A stretch of DNA of 64,000 nucleotides from Oryzias latipes (Eukaryota > Chordata > Actinopteri > Beloniformes > Adrianichthyidae), in NCBI RefSeq assembly GCF_002234675.1, contig NC_019863.2:1177109-1241108 (forward strand). The letters are read 5' to 3'. The notes under the pieces were generated by a model, which saw only the letters and a program-made list of their open reading frames with translations, was not told the DNA's origin and searched no databases. This document shows positions 33,001 to 50,319 of this stretch, piece by piece. Position 1 is the first letter of the stretch; each line of letters opens with the position of its first letter. Both the position numbers and the translations under genes were made by a program.

Positions 33001-34563
33001 GTGTCCATGGATTACATGAAATCTTTCCACCTTTATCCACCTTTGTCATGGTAGGGAGAACACGTCAATGGAAGGGGGGGGGGGGGTCATCTAAGATAGC
33101 ACAAGGGTTAAAAACGAGGTTGCAGGTTTGTTACTGCAACTCTCAAGTCATGCTCAATACTGAGCCAAGATCTGTTCTTTGTTTTCAAAGTGGCAACAGC
33201 AGAAAAGCCTATCTCACAAACATGGGATGTAGCGAATGGAAGCAGAATGCCCACAGCCTTCTGCCCAATGAGTGGATGCTCCCTCTCCACACCCGGCCAG
33301 AATTCAGTGATTGTCTGTGCTGGAAAGTTCATCCTCAGGGTGGAGTCTGATTGGTCAGACTGATGACATGTGATTGAGCCTTCAAGAATGATTGGTGGAG
33401 ACAGTTAAAGGGGCGGGACTTGTTGAATGTTTGAGATTTTGATATGGTAGTAAAGTTGAACATATTTGGCTTATTTTGTCACAGTTTTTTCGCGATGGGG
33501 GGGTGAACATGTTTTCCTCCACCAAAGGGGGGAACAAGAGAAAAAGTTAGAACCATGGGGTTAACCTATGAAGAATGTTTTTCTGGATGGGGGAGGAAGC
33601 CAGGAGTCCACCAGAGAAAACCCACTTGTTCACGGGGAGAACATGCAAACTCCACTCAGAAAGCCCTGTTGGTTGTTTGTTTCAGATCCTCCAGTGGGGA
33701 CTTGAACTGGAGTCTTCTTGCTCTGAGGCGAGAGCACTAACCAATGCTCCACTGTATCTTGAAGAATCTTCTCAGTACGTGGCTGACTTCACGGTCATGT
33801 AACGAATACCATCACTCCCACACACATACCTAGGGACACTTTAGAGCAGGGTGGTCAGAATCCAGGCCTCAAGAGCCGTGTCCAACATGATCTTCACTGG
33901 TGTCCATGGATTACATGAAATCTTTCCACCTTTATCCACCTTTGTCATGGTAGGGAGAACACGTCAATGGAAGGGGGGGTCATCTAAGATAGCCCAAGGG
34001 ATAATTGGTCACTCTAAATTGTCCCTAGATGTGAACGTGGGCACACATGGGTGTGTGATTCTGACCCTGTGACAGACGGGCGACCTGTCCAGGACGTCCC
34101 CCGCCTTTGCCTACGAGTGGCCGGGTTAAGCCAAAAGGGACATTATGGGTTTTAGATAATGACTGAATATATTCATGGTTTTGAGTTAATCAAGTAATGT
34201 ATTAAAAATATGCTAATTCAGTAAAACAAAAATATTTTTAAAAGTTATTGATTCAATATAATGTATATTATGCAATCAGTTTCTTCATAAATCTTGAGTT
34301 CACTGAACCCATTCAGGTTTACAGTATTCAAAAACATGTTCAAACACTGTTTGCATTACAGTGGGTCTTTAAGAACATAGCTGAAGTCCATTCTTCCAAT
34401 GCGTTGCTACCTTAGGCTAATTACCGTTGTGTGACTTTGTCCCCTGACATGTTTGTGCTGCTGCATCTGTTTCCAGGTCATTGAGTCCACAAGAGTTGTT
34501 CGACAAAAAAACCGGCAAGCTCTGCGTTGGGAGGCTGGCGTGTTCACCAACAAGGAGAAGTAA
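25251..34563 (+). CDS. MISP/AKAP2 C-terminal-domain family protein (4 coding exons)
   Basis: Exons 25251-27000, 31108-31301, 31409-31447 and 34477-34563 join in phase (1, 0, 0) to 2070 bp, 689 residues plus stop. MISP and AKAP2 relatives bind actin or anchor signalling proteins at the cortex. Family marks are [19 protein letters not shown] with the following [13 protein letters not shown] (about 115-150), a [11 protein letters not shown] segment (about 245), a charged helix [19 protein letters not shown] (about 530-550), and the C-terminal [20 protein letters not shown], which parallels the ends of MISP and AKAP2. The rest is Ser/Glu-rich and probably disordered. The start ATG lies 112 nt after an acceptor (TTTCAG ending at 25138), so an upstream non-coding exon is likely. 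Which paralogue it is cannot be settled here. Confidence 0.85.
27001..27559. other. MISP-like gene intron 1, first part, unassigned
   Basis: No element or RNA is recognised. Confidence 0.4.
27560..28000 (-). mobile_element. Tc1/mariner-type transposase relic
   Basis: On the minus strand, pieces in different frames read [20 protein letters not shown] and NLWS, the catalytic region of Tc1/mariner (DDE) transposases. Flanking similarity is weak and several frameshifts are present. No terminal repeats are found. Confidence 0.6.
28001..28433. other. GC-rich unassigned block, then AT-rich sequence
   Basis: Positions 28010-28235 are clearly richer in GC than the surroundings and may be a foreign fragment. 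No protein family is recognisable in any frame. Confidence 0.35.
28434..29175. mobile_element. Candidate solo LTR, 742 bp, with 5-bp target duplication ACAAG
   Basis: The segment starts TGTTACGG and ends GCGTAACA, so it has TG...CA ends and a short inverted repeat (TGTTACG/CGTAACA). It is flanked on both sides by ACAAG (28429-28433 and 29176-29180). Size, ends and 5-bp duplication together define a solo LTR left after recombination of an LTR retroelement. It encodes nothing and its family is unknown. Confidence 0.8.
29181..29838. other. MISP-like gene intron 1, unassigned
   Basis: A-rich intronic sequence, with no gene or element boundary recognised. Confidence 0.45.
29839..30075 (+). mobile_element. 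tRNA-derived SINE
   Basis: It contains an A-box-like TGGCTCGGTTGG (29847-29858) and a perfect B-box GGTTCGATTCC (29891-29901). The fish SINE body follows: TCCTTAGGCAAGGCCCTTAA, CCGCTCCCCCAGGGGATGGG, then GAAGAATTTCCCCATTGAGG. The tail is ATGAATACAGTATAAATTTA. Confidence 0.85.
30076..31107. other. MISP-like gene intron 1, end, unassigned
   Basis: T-rich tract at 30420-30435; otherwise nothing recognised up to the exon 2 acceptor at 31107. Confidence 0.45.
31409..31447 (+). CDS. 39-bp microexon of the MISP-like gene
   Basis: Thirteen codons ([13 protein letters not shown]) between a TTTTTCAG acceptor and a weak AAG/GTGCAG donor. Together with exon 4 it reads as the YxGI...VDxxN segment followed by the [10 protein letters not shown] motif, as at the end of MISP. 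It is too short to show as an open frame. The weak donor suggests it could be skipped in some transcripts; being 39 bp it keeps the frame. Confidence 0.8.
31448..32328. other. MISP-like gene intron 3, first part
   Basis: No gene. From about 32190 a repeat with the phrase GATGTCCAACTCTAGGTCTCC begins and reaches about 32380 (CACCCTGCTCTAAAG). It appears to be a short DNA element, because CTGCTCTAAAG occurs at both sides (about 32193 and 32369). Confidence 0.45.
32893..33111. mobile_element. MITE of the CCCTTGTGC family in the spacer
   Basis: It starts CCCTTGTCCTATCCTAGG and ends ATAGCACAAGGG followed by TTAA. Internal landmarks match the copy at 23943-24149 in reverse orientation. A run of G at 33075-33088 is a likely length-variable site. 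Confidence 0.8.
33108..33332 (-). pseudogene. hAT transposase C-terminal remnant (ZBED/SCAND3-like)
   Basis: On the minus strand, 74 codons read [20 protein letters not shown] then [20 protein letters not shown] and [11 protein letters not shown]. This is the C-terminal dimerisation region (the CExxFSxL block) of hAT transposases, best known from the ZBED5/SCAND3/FAM200 group. It lies between two inverted copies of a hAT-like end (CATGGTTCTAAC), so the spacer plus inner arms derive from a hAT element. The catalytic part is missing. Confidence 0.7.
33890..34009 (+). mobile_element. Half copy of the CCCTTGTGC-family MITE at the duplication junction
   Basis: It is a direct repeat of 32991-33110 (GATCTTCACTGGTGTCCATG onward) and begins exactly where the right arm ends. 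It runs to CCCAAGGG followed by ATAATTGG, where the SINE tail starts. The shared bases TGATC-like at the junction suggest a microhomology switch. Confidence 0.85.
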
Positions 34564-35185
34564 AGAGTCTGTCCAAAAACACTGAGTGGAGACAGCTGCA
34601 TCTGAAGCCAATACTTTTGGGGTGCACACTCACACCTCTTGGCCCTAAAACTACACACTTGTGGCATCATACATGGCCACAGAAGGTTGAGCTGTTCTGC
34701 AGCAAAACAAACCTAAAGAAAAAACTGAAGAAGTAAAACAAATGTCTTTAATGTGTTCTGTTGTTTGAGAAAATGAAATGAGCTTTTTTAGAGGTTGTAA
34801 CCAGCAGAAATAATTTTTGCCACTGATTTCAAACTTTTATTTTGTTCATGTGCTCTGCTGTTTTGAACAAGCTTGGATGCGATGCTTGTAAAAAAACTGC
34901 TGTTTATTACGTATTTCAAATTGCTTGATTGCTTGCTTTAACAAAGATCAGGTCATACACCACTGTTTTTTCATCAACAGAATCAAATTCATTATTTGGT
35001 TGATGTATGAAAGATGTTAGGTTAAAGGCCTTTTGATGGGACAACACTGACTCTTGTTGCTGATTGCTTTTATTAGCTTTACAAAGTCTGAACTCTTAAA
35101 TATTGTTTAAATATTTAATTTTAATGTCACTTAATATCTGAACATTAAAAACTGTTTGAAATAAATGACACATTTTTAAGAGATT
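34564..35185 (+). terminator. MISP-like gene 3' UTR with AATAAA at 35160-35165
   Basis: After the TAA stop at 34561-34563, AT-rich sequence leads to AATAAA at 35160. The predicted 3' UTR is about 620 nt. Confidence 0.6.
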
Positions 35186-35630
35186 AACTCAATCTGCTCT
35201 TGTCATTTGTAGAACATTGTATTTATTTATTACAAGAAACAGAAGGCTGAACAATGTTCTACACAGCAGATAGAAGAGGAGGAAATTGTAGTGAAGAAGT
35301 TTCTTTCAAAAAAGTAGAGAAAAAAAGTAGAGAAATGTTCTCAATAACTGTGGAGGTCTCTTGTCGATCCTGTTTTAACACCTTTGCCCACAAAACTAGT
35401 GTTATGGCAGGTGGGTGGAAGGTGGAATCCAAATGTGGACACGGCTTTGTGGGTAGCAAATTTTCATTTTAAACTGGTGGAGTGAGAGAGATAGAGGCAG
35501 AGAGGCAGGATGGGAGGATCAGAGCACATAAGAATAACTTTCGGCTCTGCTAAAGCTGTCAACATTGTTACCAGAGGTGAACGATAGTCTGGTGTCGGCT
35601 GGAGGTCCATCTGAAGAATATGTAGAGTGG
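35186..35630. other. Intergenic, nothing recognised
   Basis: Short stretch between the gene end and the minisatellite. Small open frames on both strands look random. Confidence 0.4.
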
Positions 35631-35636
35631 CTGATG

Positions 35637-36225
35637 AGGTGCAGGTGTGTGATCAGGAGGAGGTGCAGGTGTGTGATCAGGAGGAGGGACAGGTGTGTGA
35701 TCAGGAGGAGGGGCAGGTGTGTGATCAGGAGGAGGGGCAGGTGTGTGATCAGGAGGAGGGGCAGGTGTGTGATCAGGAGGATGAGCAGGTGTGTGATCAG
35801 GAGGAGGTGCAGGTGTGTGATCAGGAGGAGGGACAGGTGTGTGATCAGGAGGAGGTGCAGGTGTGTGATCAGGAGGATGAGCAGGTGTGTGATCAGGAGG
35901 AGGTGCAGGTGTGTGATCAGGAGGAGGGGCAGGTGTGTGATCAGGAGGAGGTGCAGGTGTGTGATCAGGAGGAGGGGCAGGTGTGTGATCAGGAGGAGGG
36001 ACAGGTGTGTGATCAGGAGGAGGTGCAGGTGTGTGATCAGGAGGAGGTGCAGGTGTGTGATCAGGAGGAGGTGCAGGTGTGTGATCAGGAGGAGGTGCAG
36101 GTGTGTGATCAGGAGGAGGTGCAGGTGTGTGATCAGGAGGAGGTGCAGGTGTGTGATCAGGAGGAGGGACAGGTGTGTGATCAGGAGGAAGTGCATGTGT
36201 TTGATCAGGAGGAGGTGCAGGTGCG
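35637..36225. repeat. 24-bp minisatellite, about 24 copies
   Basis: The unit GTGTGTGATCAGGAGGAGG plus five variable bases repeats without length change for nearly 590 bp. Variants (GTGCAG, GGGCAG, GGACAG, GATGAGCAG) are shuffled along the array. Because 24 is a multiple of three, all frames stay open and give spurious 236-255-codon ORFs on both strands. Confidence 0.97.
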
Positions 36226-36258
36226 GTTCAGTCACTGGAAAAGAGCACGCCCACAGGA

Positions 36259-36357
36259 TCACAACAAATCATTGAAGAAAAAAGGTTCAGAGCACTGTCT
36301 AGTGGGTCTAGATGACCCAACTCCCAATGTTGAAGTGCCTAGGATAGATCAAGGGTC
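36259..36357. mobile_element. Partial CCCTTGTGC-family MITE
   Basis: It matches the right half of the 23943-24149 copy (ATCATTGAAGAAAAAAGG to CCTAGGATAGATCAAGGG). The left half is missing and is replaced by the minisatellite flank. Confidence 0.8.
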
Positions 36358-37689
36358 ACACGATGCATGCATGGGGGGTGCTCATGATGCATAACTGCCT
36401 ATAAGAGGCATATAAGAGGGTAGGATGTCCACACCAGCTACATCCTGACTGTCAAATGACTGCCAGGATGCATGAAAGGATGTAAAAAGAGCACGCTCAT
36501 TTCACTTGAACAGCACTAACAAAGTGCGCAAGGTCCGGTGGGTAGTAAAAATGAAAAATCCATAGGATGTGCATGCACCTACTTCAACCTTACCCCTTAC
36601 ATGTCGTTTAGGTGTTCGCTACAACCTGTCGGCCACAGCATGCCCGTAGAAAAATGTGCATGAACATTTGGGTTATACAGGCTCACTGGGTGGTCTATGA
36701 TCTTAAAATTTTGTGCAGTTTATCTGAGTGTCCCGTACAGATTCGCCCATTTTTCACCCGCGTCCACCTGTAAGTGTGATTGTGACTAAGCCATGAGATG
36801 AGTACTGGCTGCTGAATGCTGCATACACGCAAGAGTACCTAGCTGCAGACAAGATGGCGGATGAAGCCTCACTCCATGCTGAAAGCAGGAGTTGGTGTTC
36901 CCCAAAAGGGAAGTAGTGGCTTTGGTTTTTTTGGTCTTTCTTTTTTGGGATGCTAGACAACCAAAGCTGAAATGTAAAATAAAACTCAATAAGCTCACAT
37001 ATTTGTGACGGGGTGTGTTGTTATTGCGTTAATTCTGGGCTCCTCGTTCTGGACTGTGATGCTGTGAGCAGAAATTTTGAGGACCTTGAATTCCTCACCG
37101 GCGTAATTGCAGAACTAGAAACAGGTGTGGAGCTGGCATGGATCAGCTTTTATAAGAGAGCAGGACAAAAACAGGAAAAGAGGGAGAACACCAGAATGAG
37201 AAAGGAGAACAGACAGGATGCCAGGTTACCCCCCTCCCTACCGGATCCGTGGAGTGAGTTGTGTGCAGTCTCCCCGCTTGGGAGAGGATGAAGATGGGAA
37301 TGACCCATCCCCCTGAGAGAACATGATGCTGCACTGGCACTGATGGAGCCCCCTTGTGGTGGGCGGAACCCTAACTGAGCCTCGTTGCAGGACAACAACA
37401 GAGGACGCGGGACCACTCTGCTGGAGGAGAGAGACACGCCGCCAGGACGCAGAGCTAGAAAGGAGAACCGTATGGACCAGCAGAGGCGTGTGGTCGCAGC
37501 GGGGTTTTCATGTACAAGGAGTTGCCTTGTTTTTGCGGGGATTATGTTGTCAAAAATAACCTGCATTGTTGAAATCTACAAAATGGGTTACAAATGTTTT
37601 AATCATTTCAGTAACGAATTGGATTTATCTGCGTTTTTCCAGACCCTTCCAGTGCTTCCAGTGTGTCCGTCATTCATTCATACTTGGTG
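36358..37689. other. Intergenic, probable retroelement debris
   Basis: A block at 37013-37560 is GC-rich and starts TGTGACGGGGTG, which could be LTR-like, but no matching end or coding domain is seen. Frames on both strands around 37150-37560 have no family resemblance. Confidence 0.35.
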
Positions 37690-37943
37690 ATGGTAGCTAC
37701 TGATGTGCCACAGCTGCCCTGGGGCAGACTGACAGAGGCGTGGCTGCCGGTTCGCGTCTGCGGCCCTCTGGCGATCATTGGGACATTCATATGCATTCAC
37801 ACTCCTGTGGAGCCACACTGGAGGCATGGAGGGTGAAGTGTCTTGCTCAAGGACACAACAGTTGACTTGGGGGACCGGGGATCAAACTGCCGACCACGCA
37901 ATCTATGGCTGACCTGCTTAATTATCTGAGCCACTGCCCCCCT
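37690..37943 (-). mobile_element. tRNA-derived SINE (minus strand)
   Basis: On the minus strand a tRNA-like head (GGCAGTGGCTCAGA, GTTTGATCCCC) is followed by TGTTGTGTCCTTGAGCAAGA and a CAC-rich body. The plus-strand phrase GAAGTGTCTTGCTCAAGGAC is a common fish SINE landmark. Confidence 0.7.
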
Positions 37944-38089
37944 GAATGACAGCTTATAATGAATGCAATATTGTCAGTATTCCAGTAGGCCACGCCCTCT
38001 TGAGAGAAACTGTGATTGTGAGGCTGCTGGAGGCCAGACAAACCTCTGCAGAACAAAGAAGATTCTGGTCTGCAGCAGGCCGCATACTG

Positions 38090-38500
38090 TTAACCAGTAG
38101 GACTGTCTGGGCATCTTCTACCTCTCCAAGTGACCCATAGAAAGGGCAAATTTCTGTTCAGCCTGCATGGCGAAACTAAAGTCAGACCCATTTCCGCCTG
38201 AAGCCATAGAAACAGGACCTTTCTTTTCCCCCGGGGTGAACTCTGGGAAGTGGCTGAGCTGGGGGCTTGAGGGTAAGCCCACACTTGCCCATCACCTCTC
38301 TCTTCTCATTTAGCAAAAAGGTGTTCTCAGTTCATCCCCAAAAGCCGGGGTCGCTGCTGGCGTGGACTGCTGGTACCCGTCAGCTGCCTTATTAGTCCCA
38401 CAAGTCAGCCTGGCTCCAAAGAGTTTCTTCTTCAGCTTGTCGGTGATGAACACCAGAGGAAGGGATTTCCACCCTGTAGGTCACCAGCACCGGTAAAGGT
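38090..38500 (-). mobile_element. Relic of the same LINE family as 627-2367
   Basis: The phrase ACCCGTCAGCTGCCTTATTA, followed by CCCACAAGTCAGCCTGGCTC and TCTTCTTCAGCTTGTCGG, parallels 935-1000 of the LINE at the window start (CTGTCAGCTGCCTCTGGAGT, CTTTCTTCAGCTTGACGG). It is highly degenerate. Confidence 0.65.
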
Positions 38501-39505
38501 TAAGTTCTGTTTGTGATTGACATGATTGGTTGTTCTATACGTTTATTTGGTTAGACATTCTAGGCAAAACGCCCTGCATTTACCCAAACACAGAGGCACT
38601 AGATTGCACCCTCTTGTGGTTGCATTATTTTGCCTAAAAATGTCCCTTTATGAATCCAAATGTCCTTTTTTATTATTGTTCTATTTTATTATAACACTTA
38701 TGATCATTAATATATTATTTATCAATAACAAAGTTTTATGTTTATTCTAATAGTTACAGTTAATAGATTTGCTATTCACATAATTTTATATTAATGTTCA
38801 TTAGTCATACGTTTATTTTATATTTGGTTATATTTATTTTGATATCATTTGGTTTTATATATATATATATTGATTATATATGTGTTGATTATATAACATT
38901 TCTTTGATTATGTATATGTATATCTATATTATACAAATATTTCACCTATTTAATAAAATGTTTTCTTGTTACAGGCAGAACTGCCTTTTTCTAGAGGATG
39001 TCATTTGGGATAGCTTTTAAATAAATAAATACATAAAAAATTAACAGCCAGCTAACAAATTAACTTAGAACTTCTAAATCTTAAACAGCTAAACCATTTT
39101 TTTTCACTCTTCTTGCATATCTGGACTCCTGGGTATGAACTAACGGCATATTTATTATAGAACTTTTTCCTGACAGCGTTGCACTGCAGCATCCTGAACC
39201 CTGCCTTTACCAAACAGTAACTGCATTAGTCTCCAGCAGTCTCATGACCCCAAAAGGGGTTCAGTAAATGGATGATTGTTTTGTTCATTTGCATTTTCTA
39301 GAAATATTTTCTTCTCATGAAACACTACAATTCATGCGACTTCATTCAGTGTTGAATGGTCGGTTGGGGCTTTTTTATGTATTCTCATAGGGGGCTCCAA
39401 AGTTTGGGATCATTTCAAAATGAATTATGAAGAAGAAGCAAATGACTTCTAGGCAGTTTAAACATTTCAGAAACAGTTAAATAAAGATGATATACAGAGC
39501 AGGAC
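38501..39505. other. AT-rich intergenic sequence
   Basis: Contains a (TA)n tract at about 38856-38869 and a SINE-tail phrase, CATGACCCCAAAAGGGGTTC, near 39245. No gene is seen. Confidence 0.5.
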
Positions 39506-39526
39506 AGAGGTGGAACTGATAAAATC

Positions 39527-39532
39527 TTTATT
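39527..39532 (-). terminator. Candidate ywhab polyadenylation signal
   Basis: AATAAA on the minus strand about 2 kb after the ywhab stop codon. No better-placed signal was evident closer to a plausible 3' end, and long 3' UTRs are usual for 14-3-3 genes. Confidence 0.45.
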
Positions 39533-41560
39533 TCATTTTACATCATCTCACATCTTGTCCAGATTATAACATGTAAGGTGAAACAAGAGTCTGATTTTTT
39601 TTAAAGATACACTAATCTAGTATTACTCTTATAAACTGGGTGGAAGAAGGGTCCCGAAAGGGTTTTTCATTTATTGTTGGGGTTTTTTTTCTTTTTCTGA
39701 TGTCCTCAAGCTTACTAAAACTCACAACCACAGGCTGGCTAAGCAGGAAAACCACCAAAGAAGCAAGTATACGTTATGAATTTTGTACTTTGATTTTAGG
39801 CAAAATACTGTTGAGCAAAAATGACTTCAGAGAGCAGAGCAACATGAACTTACTGCCACATCCACCATCGCGTGGGATCTATAATTTTTTTTCTTTAAAA
39901 ATTGGAACGCACATTTGTCTTTCAGGAAAAGAAAAAAGCAGCCGGGATGATTTTTTAAAAATCCTTGGATGTTGGTTCATGACAACCGTCTCTGGTTTAC
40001 AGACCATTTCTACAACTATAGTGGAATGTCACTGAGCTTTATGAACATGGTTTTTGACACTGACGATTTCCTGACACACAAAAGTAAAAGCTAAAACAGT
40101 GGTGGTGTTGCAACACATGGCAGTTCTTTAATTGTTTTGTCAGAGGTTTAACAAAAGACCATGGGGTCAAAAAACTGAGAATGTAGCAGTGATCGATCGC
40201 ATGCAAGACATTTCTGACGCAGGTTGCCTGAAAAAGCATACGGGTTACTGAAACAGGGATTTCAAAATAAAAATGGAAAACGTTCCTACTTTTCCTGGCT
40301 GATGAGCTTTAATTTTACTCCTTCACTTTACAAACAAATGCTGGCGACTAACTACTTCCTTTGAATTTACTTCAGATGATCTAGCTTGAAGAGCAGGGTC
40401 CAGGGGGAGTGGGATTCACCCCCCTGAGCCACATGTTCAGATGCTTTACCATTCTGAGACTTAACTAGACCTGCTGCTAAAAGCAAAAAACATTAAAAAA
40501 AGGATGTAATGAATGATGGCAAAGAAGGAGAAAACAGTCAAACACCAAAGCACACAATAGCAACTAACCATCAGCTCTAATGACCAAGTTTTCTCTGCAA
40601 GAAACAAGATTGATTAAATTTACAGCACATATCCTAAAAACAAGCAGGGAAAGAGGCTCGTCACTATAGAATCAGATGTAGCTACAGTGGTGCTGACATT
40701 CACCTGCATGTGCCAGCCACATCCAAAACAAAAGACTAGTACAGTCCAGTTTATGTCTGAAATATGCTTTCAGTCTAGGATAAGAAGGATGGTATGCTTA
40801 AGCTCAATTTTCCAGATTTATTTAAAAACTCCAGCTCAAAGTGTTTGATGACATTTGTTTGGCAGTGTCACAATAAAACCGTACAAGAGGACCCTTCTGT
40901 ATAAACCTCAGCAGAATCACATTGCTATCCGATAAGCCCCGCCTCTCCAATCGTTTTTCTCTCGTCGGCATGATTTGGTGGTGAAGTGGAGAAAAAAAAA
41001 GTAAGCATCACAGTGATTGTTGAAAATAAATGGATTGTTTAATAACCTCTTTATTTTCTTTAAAGTAAAAATGAAACCAGTCATGTTTGCCAGAACACTA
41101 AAAAGCCAAAAGAGGAGGAAGGAATGGAACACTGCATGAGCCTACAAGAGAGAAGTAAAGCAGGGAAGGGCCAGCCAATGGACAGATGTTAGGAAAACAT
41201 AAATGCAATTAAGAGGGGAAAAAAGATTTTAAAAAAAAGTGGCCTGTTTAAGGTCGTTATCGATGTTTGGAGTTGTTCCTGCTCGTTTTTTGACTGGCCA
41301 GATTGCTGGGCTGCTCTGAAGGGCCATGATGGAGGAAGGGAAGGTGGATGAGTGCTGAGGACCAATGAAAGAATTGAGGACTTATTTTCCTCTTTCAATT
41401 TATTTTATTTAACATTTGAAGTTCAAGTACTATTCATGCTGTTGGTTATACAGAAGGGACACGGGAATGAGCAGGTATCTTATGTGTACAAAGAGGAGAA
41501 GAAAGAGGAAGAGAAAAACAAGAATAGGATTGTTGGGATGAGTTAACATTGAAGTGCACA
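39533..41560 (-). other. Predicted ywhab 3' UTR
   Basis: This 2-kb stretch after the stop codon lacks recognisable transposons, in contrast to most of the window, as expected for transcribed UTR under constraint. Extent is inferred from the AATAAA at 39527. Confidence 0.45.
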
Positions 41561-49251
<7,691 letters not shown>

Positions 49252-49464
49252 TTAGGCTGCAACATCAAAAAACACACACAGGGTTATGTTTACAGGAAAA
49301 TGACTAAAAATTAAAAAGGAAACTAAACTGTGTGCACATTAAGAACGTCATCAAAGCTTGACATGGTTGTGGAAATGGGGGGGGGGGGGGAGTGTGATAA
49401 GCAATAAAGTATAGACAGACAAAGAGTTGTTGAATAGTCAAATGTCATAACCCAAGACAATGTG

Positions 49465-50285
49465 ATAACAGTAGGGTTGCAACAATCAATTTTGCAATTT
49501 ATCCAACTAGATGAATCCGTTTAAAGCAAGTTGTTAATCGACCTATACCGTTAAAACGTTTCAAAATGACAAATCGATAATCGAATTGGTATTGGGAAAT
49601 ACCATTTGGATTGAGGTGCGGTAGGTTTATTTTACTCTCAAGCCAAGACGCTTGTATTTGACTTTTGCATCCGAAGGAGATGCTGGTGGGAGGGGGGAGG
49701 AGATGAAGAGCAAGTCGGCCCGTCGGCTTCCTTGCCGGCTGCTAAGGAATATTTCCACTATTCCGACATGTTCCTGAATCGCAATGACCAAAGTTTGTGC
49801 CCCTGCAAAGAAAAATGACATCAGCTGACTCTGAAGCTGATCAGCTGATACACCGAGTAAGATAATCAGGGAGAATAAACCTCATCCAGAGCACGGACTC
49901 CTGGTTTTAAGGCAGAGAGCGACAGCGTGACACTACTAATGTGCCTTATAAAGTACGCCACGTTACAGTCCATTGGTCTGAATTTAAAAAAAAATCTTTA
50001 TGTTGAGCAATCTTCCAGTGTTCTTTAAAGCATCAGGAATGTTTCAGATGGGTTTTTGATGAGAAAGGATTGCTGAAGGACATTCTTCGGCCGCAGGGGA
50101 AAGGATGGTTCTCCTTACCCCCCGTGAAAAAGGGGGGAATACTGCACTGTAAAAACCAACACACGTGTATCACAGCAGACAAAACACACGTGATGAAGCA
50201 AGAACTGTTCAGTCCATCATTCCAGTCCAATGTGTGAAAAGACATGTGACCATACAGTCTGCAATAATGTTCCCTTTGGTAGTTA
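49465..50285. repeat. Dispersed repeat copy A' (ywhab upstream intron)
   Basis: Its left end (ATCAATTTTGCAATTTATCC, AAGCAAGTTGTTAATCGACC, GGTAGGTTTATTTTACTC) and right end (TCAGTCCATCATTCCAGTCC, AATGTTCCCTTTGG) match the two halves of 4985-5310. Here they are separated by about 500 bp of extra sequence. Confidence 0.6.
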
Positions 50286-50319
50286 GCACAAAGGGCGCCG
50301 CCCATGCCGTTCGCACACG

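Larger units (their letters stand above)
32329..33889. repeat. Inverted duplication: 465-bp arms around a 631-bp spacer
   Basis: Arms 32329-32793 and 33425-33889 are reverse complements of identical length with no indel and only one substitution that I found (CTCTTGCC versus CTCTCGCC). The arms cross element boundaries: each contains, from outside in, the end of a short DNA element, a tRNA-SINE head up to its TTAA, and a hAT-type terminal repeat starting CATGGTTCTAAC. Because unrelated flanking sequence is duplicated too, this is a genomic inverted duplication and not simply a transposon's ends. The spacer holds a CCCTTGTGC-family MITE and a hAT transposase remnant. Confidence 0.9.
32456..34168 (+). 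mobile_element. tRNA-SINE split by the inverted duplication
   Basis: The SINE head is at 32456-32657 (TTCAAGTCC B-box-like region, GTTTGCATGTTCTCCCCGTG, ending CTTCATAGGTTAA). Its tail (ATTGGTCACTCTAAATTGTC and onward) is at about 34010-34168. In an intact SINE the head and tail meet at TTAATTGG. Here 1.35 kb separates them. A second, inverted copy of the head lies at 33561-33760. Confidence 0.8.

Noticed and set aside
35519..36394. Three long ORFs (236-255 codons) over the same region on both strands
   Set aside because: They are produced by the 24-bp tandem repeat, whose period is a multiple of three. No non-repeat domain or splice support exists.
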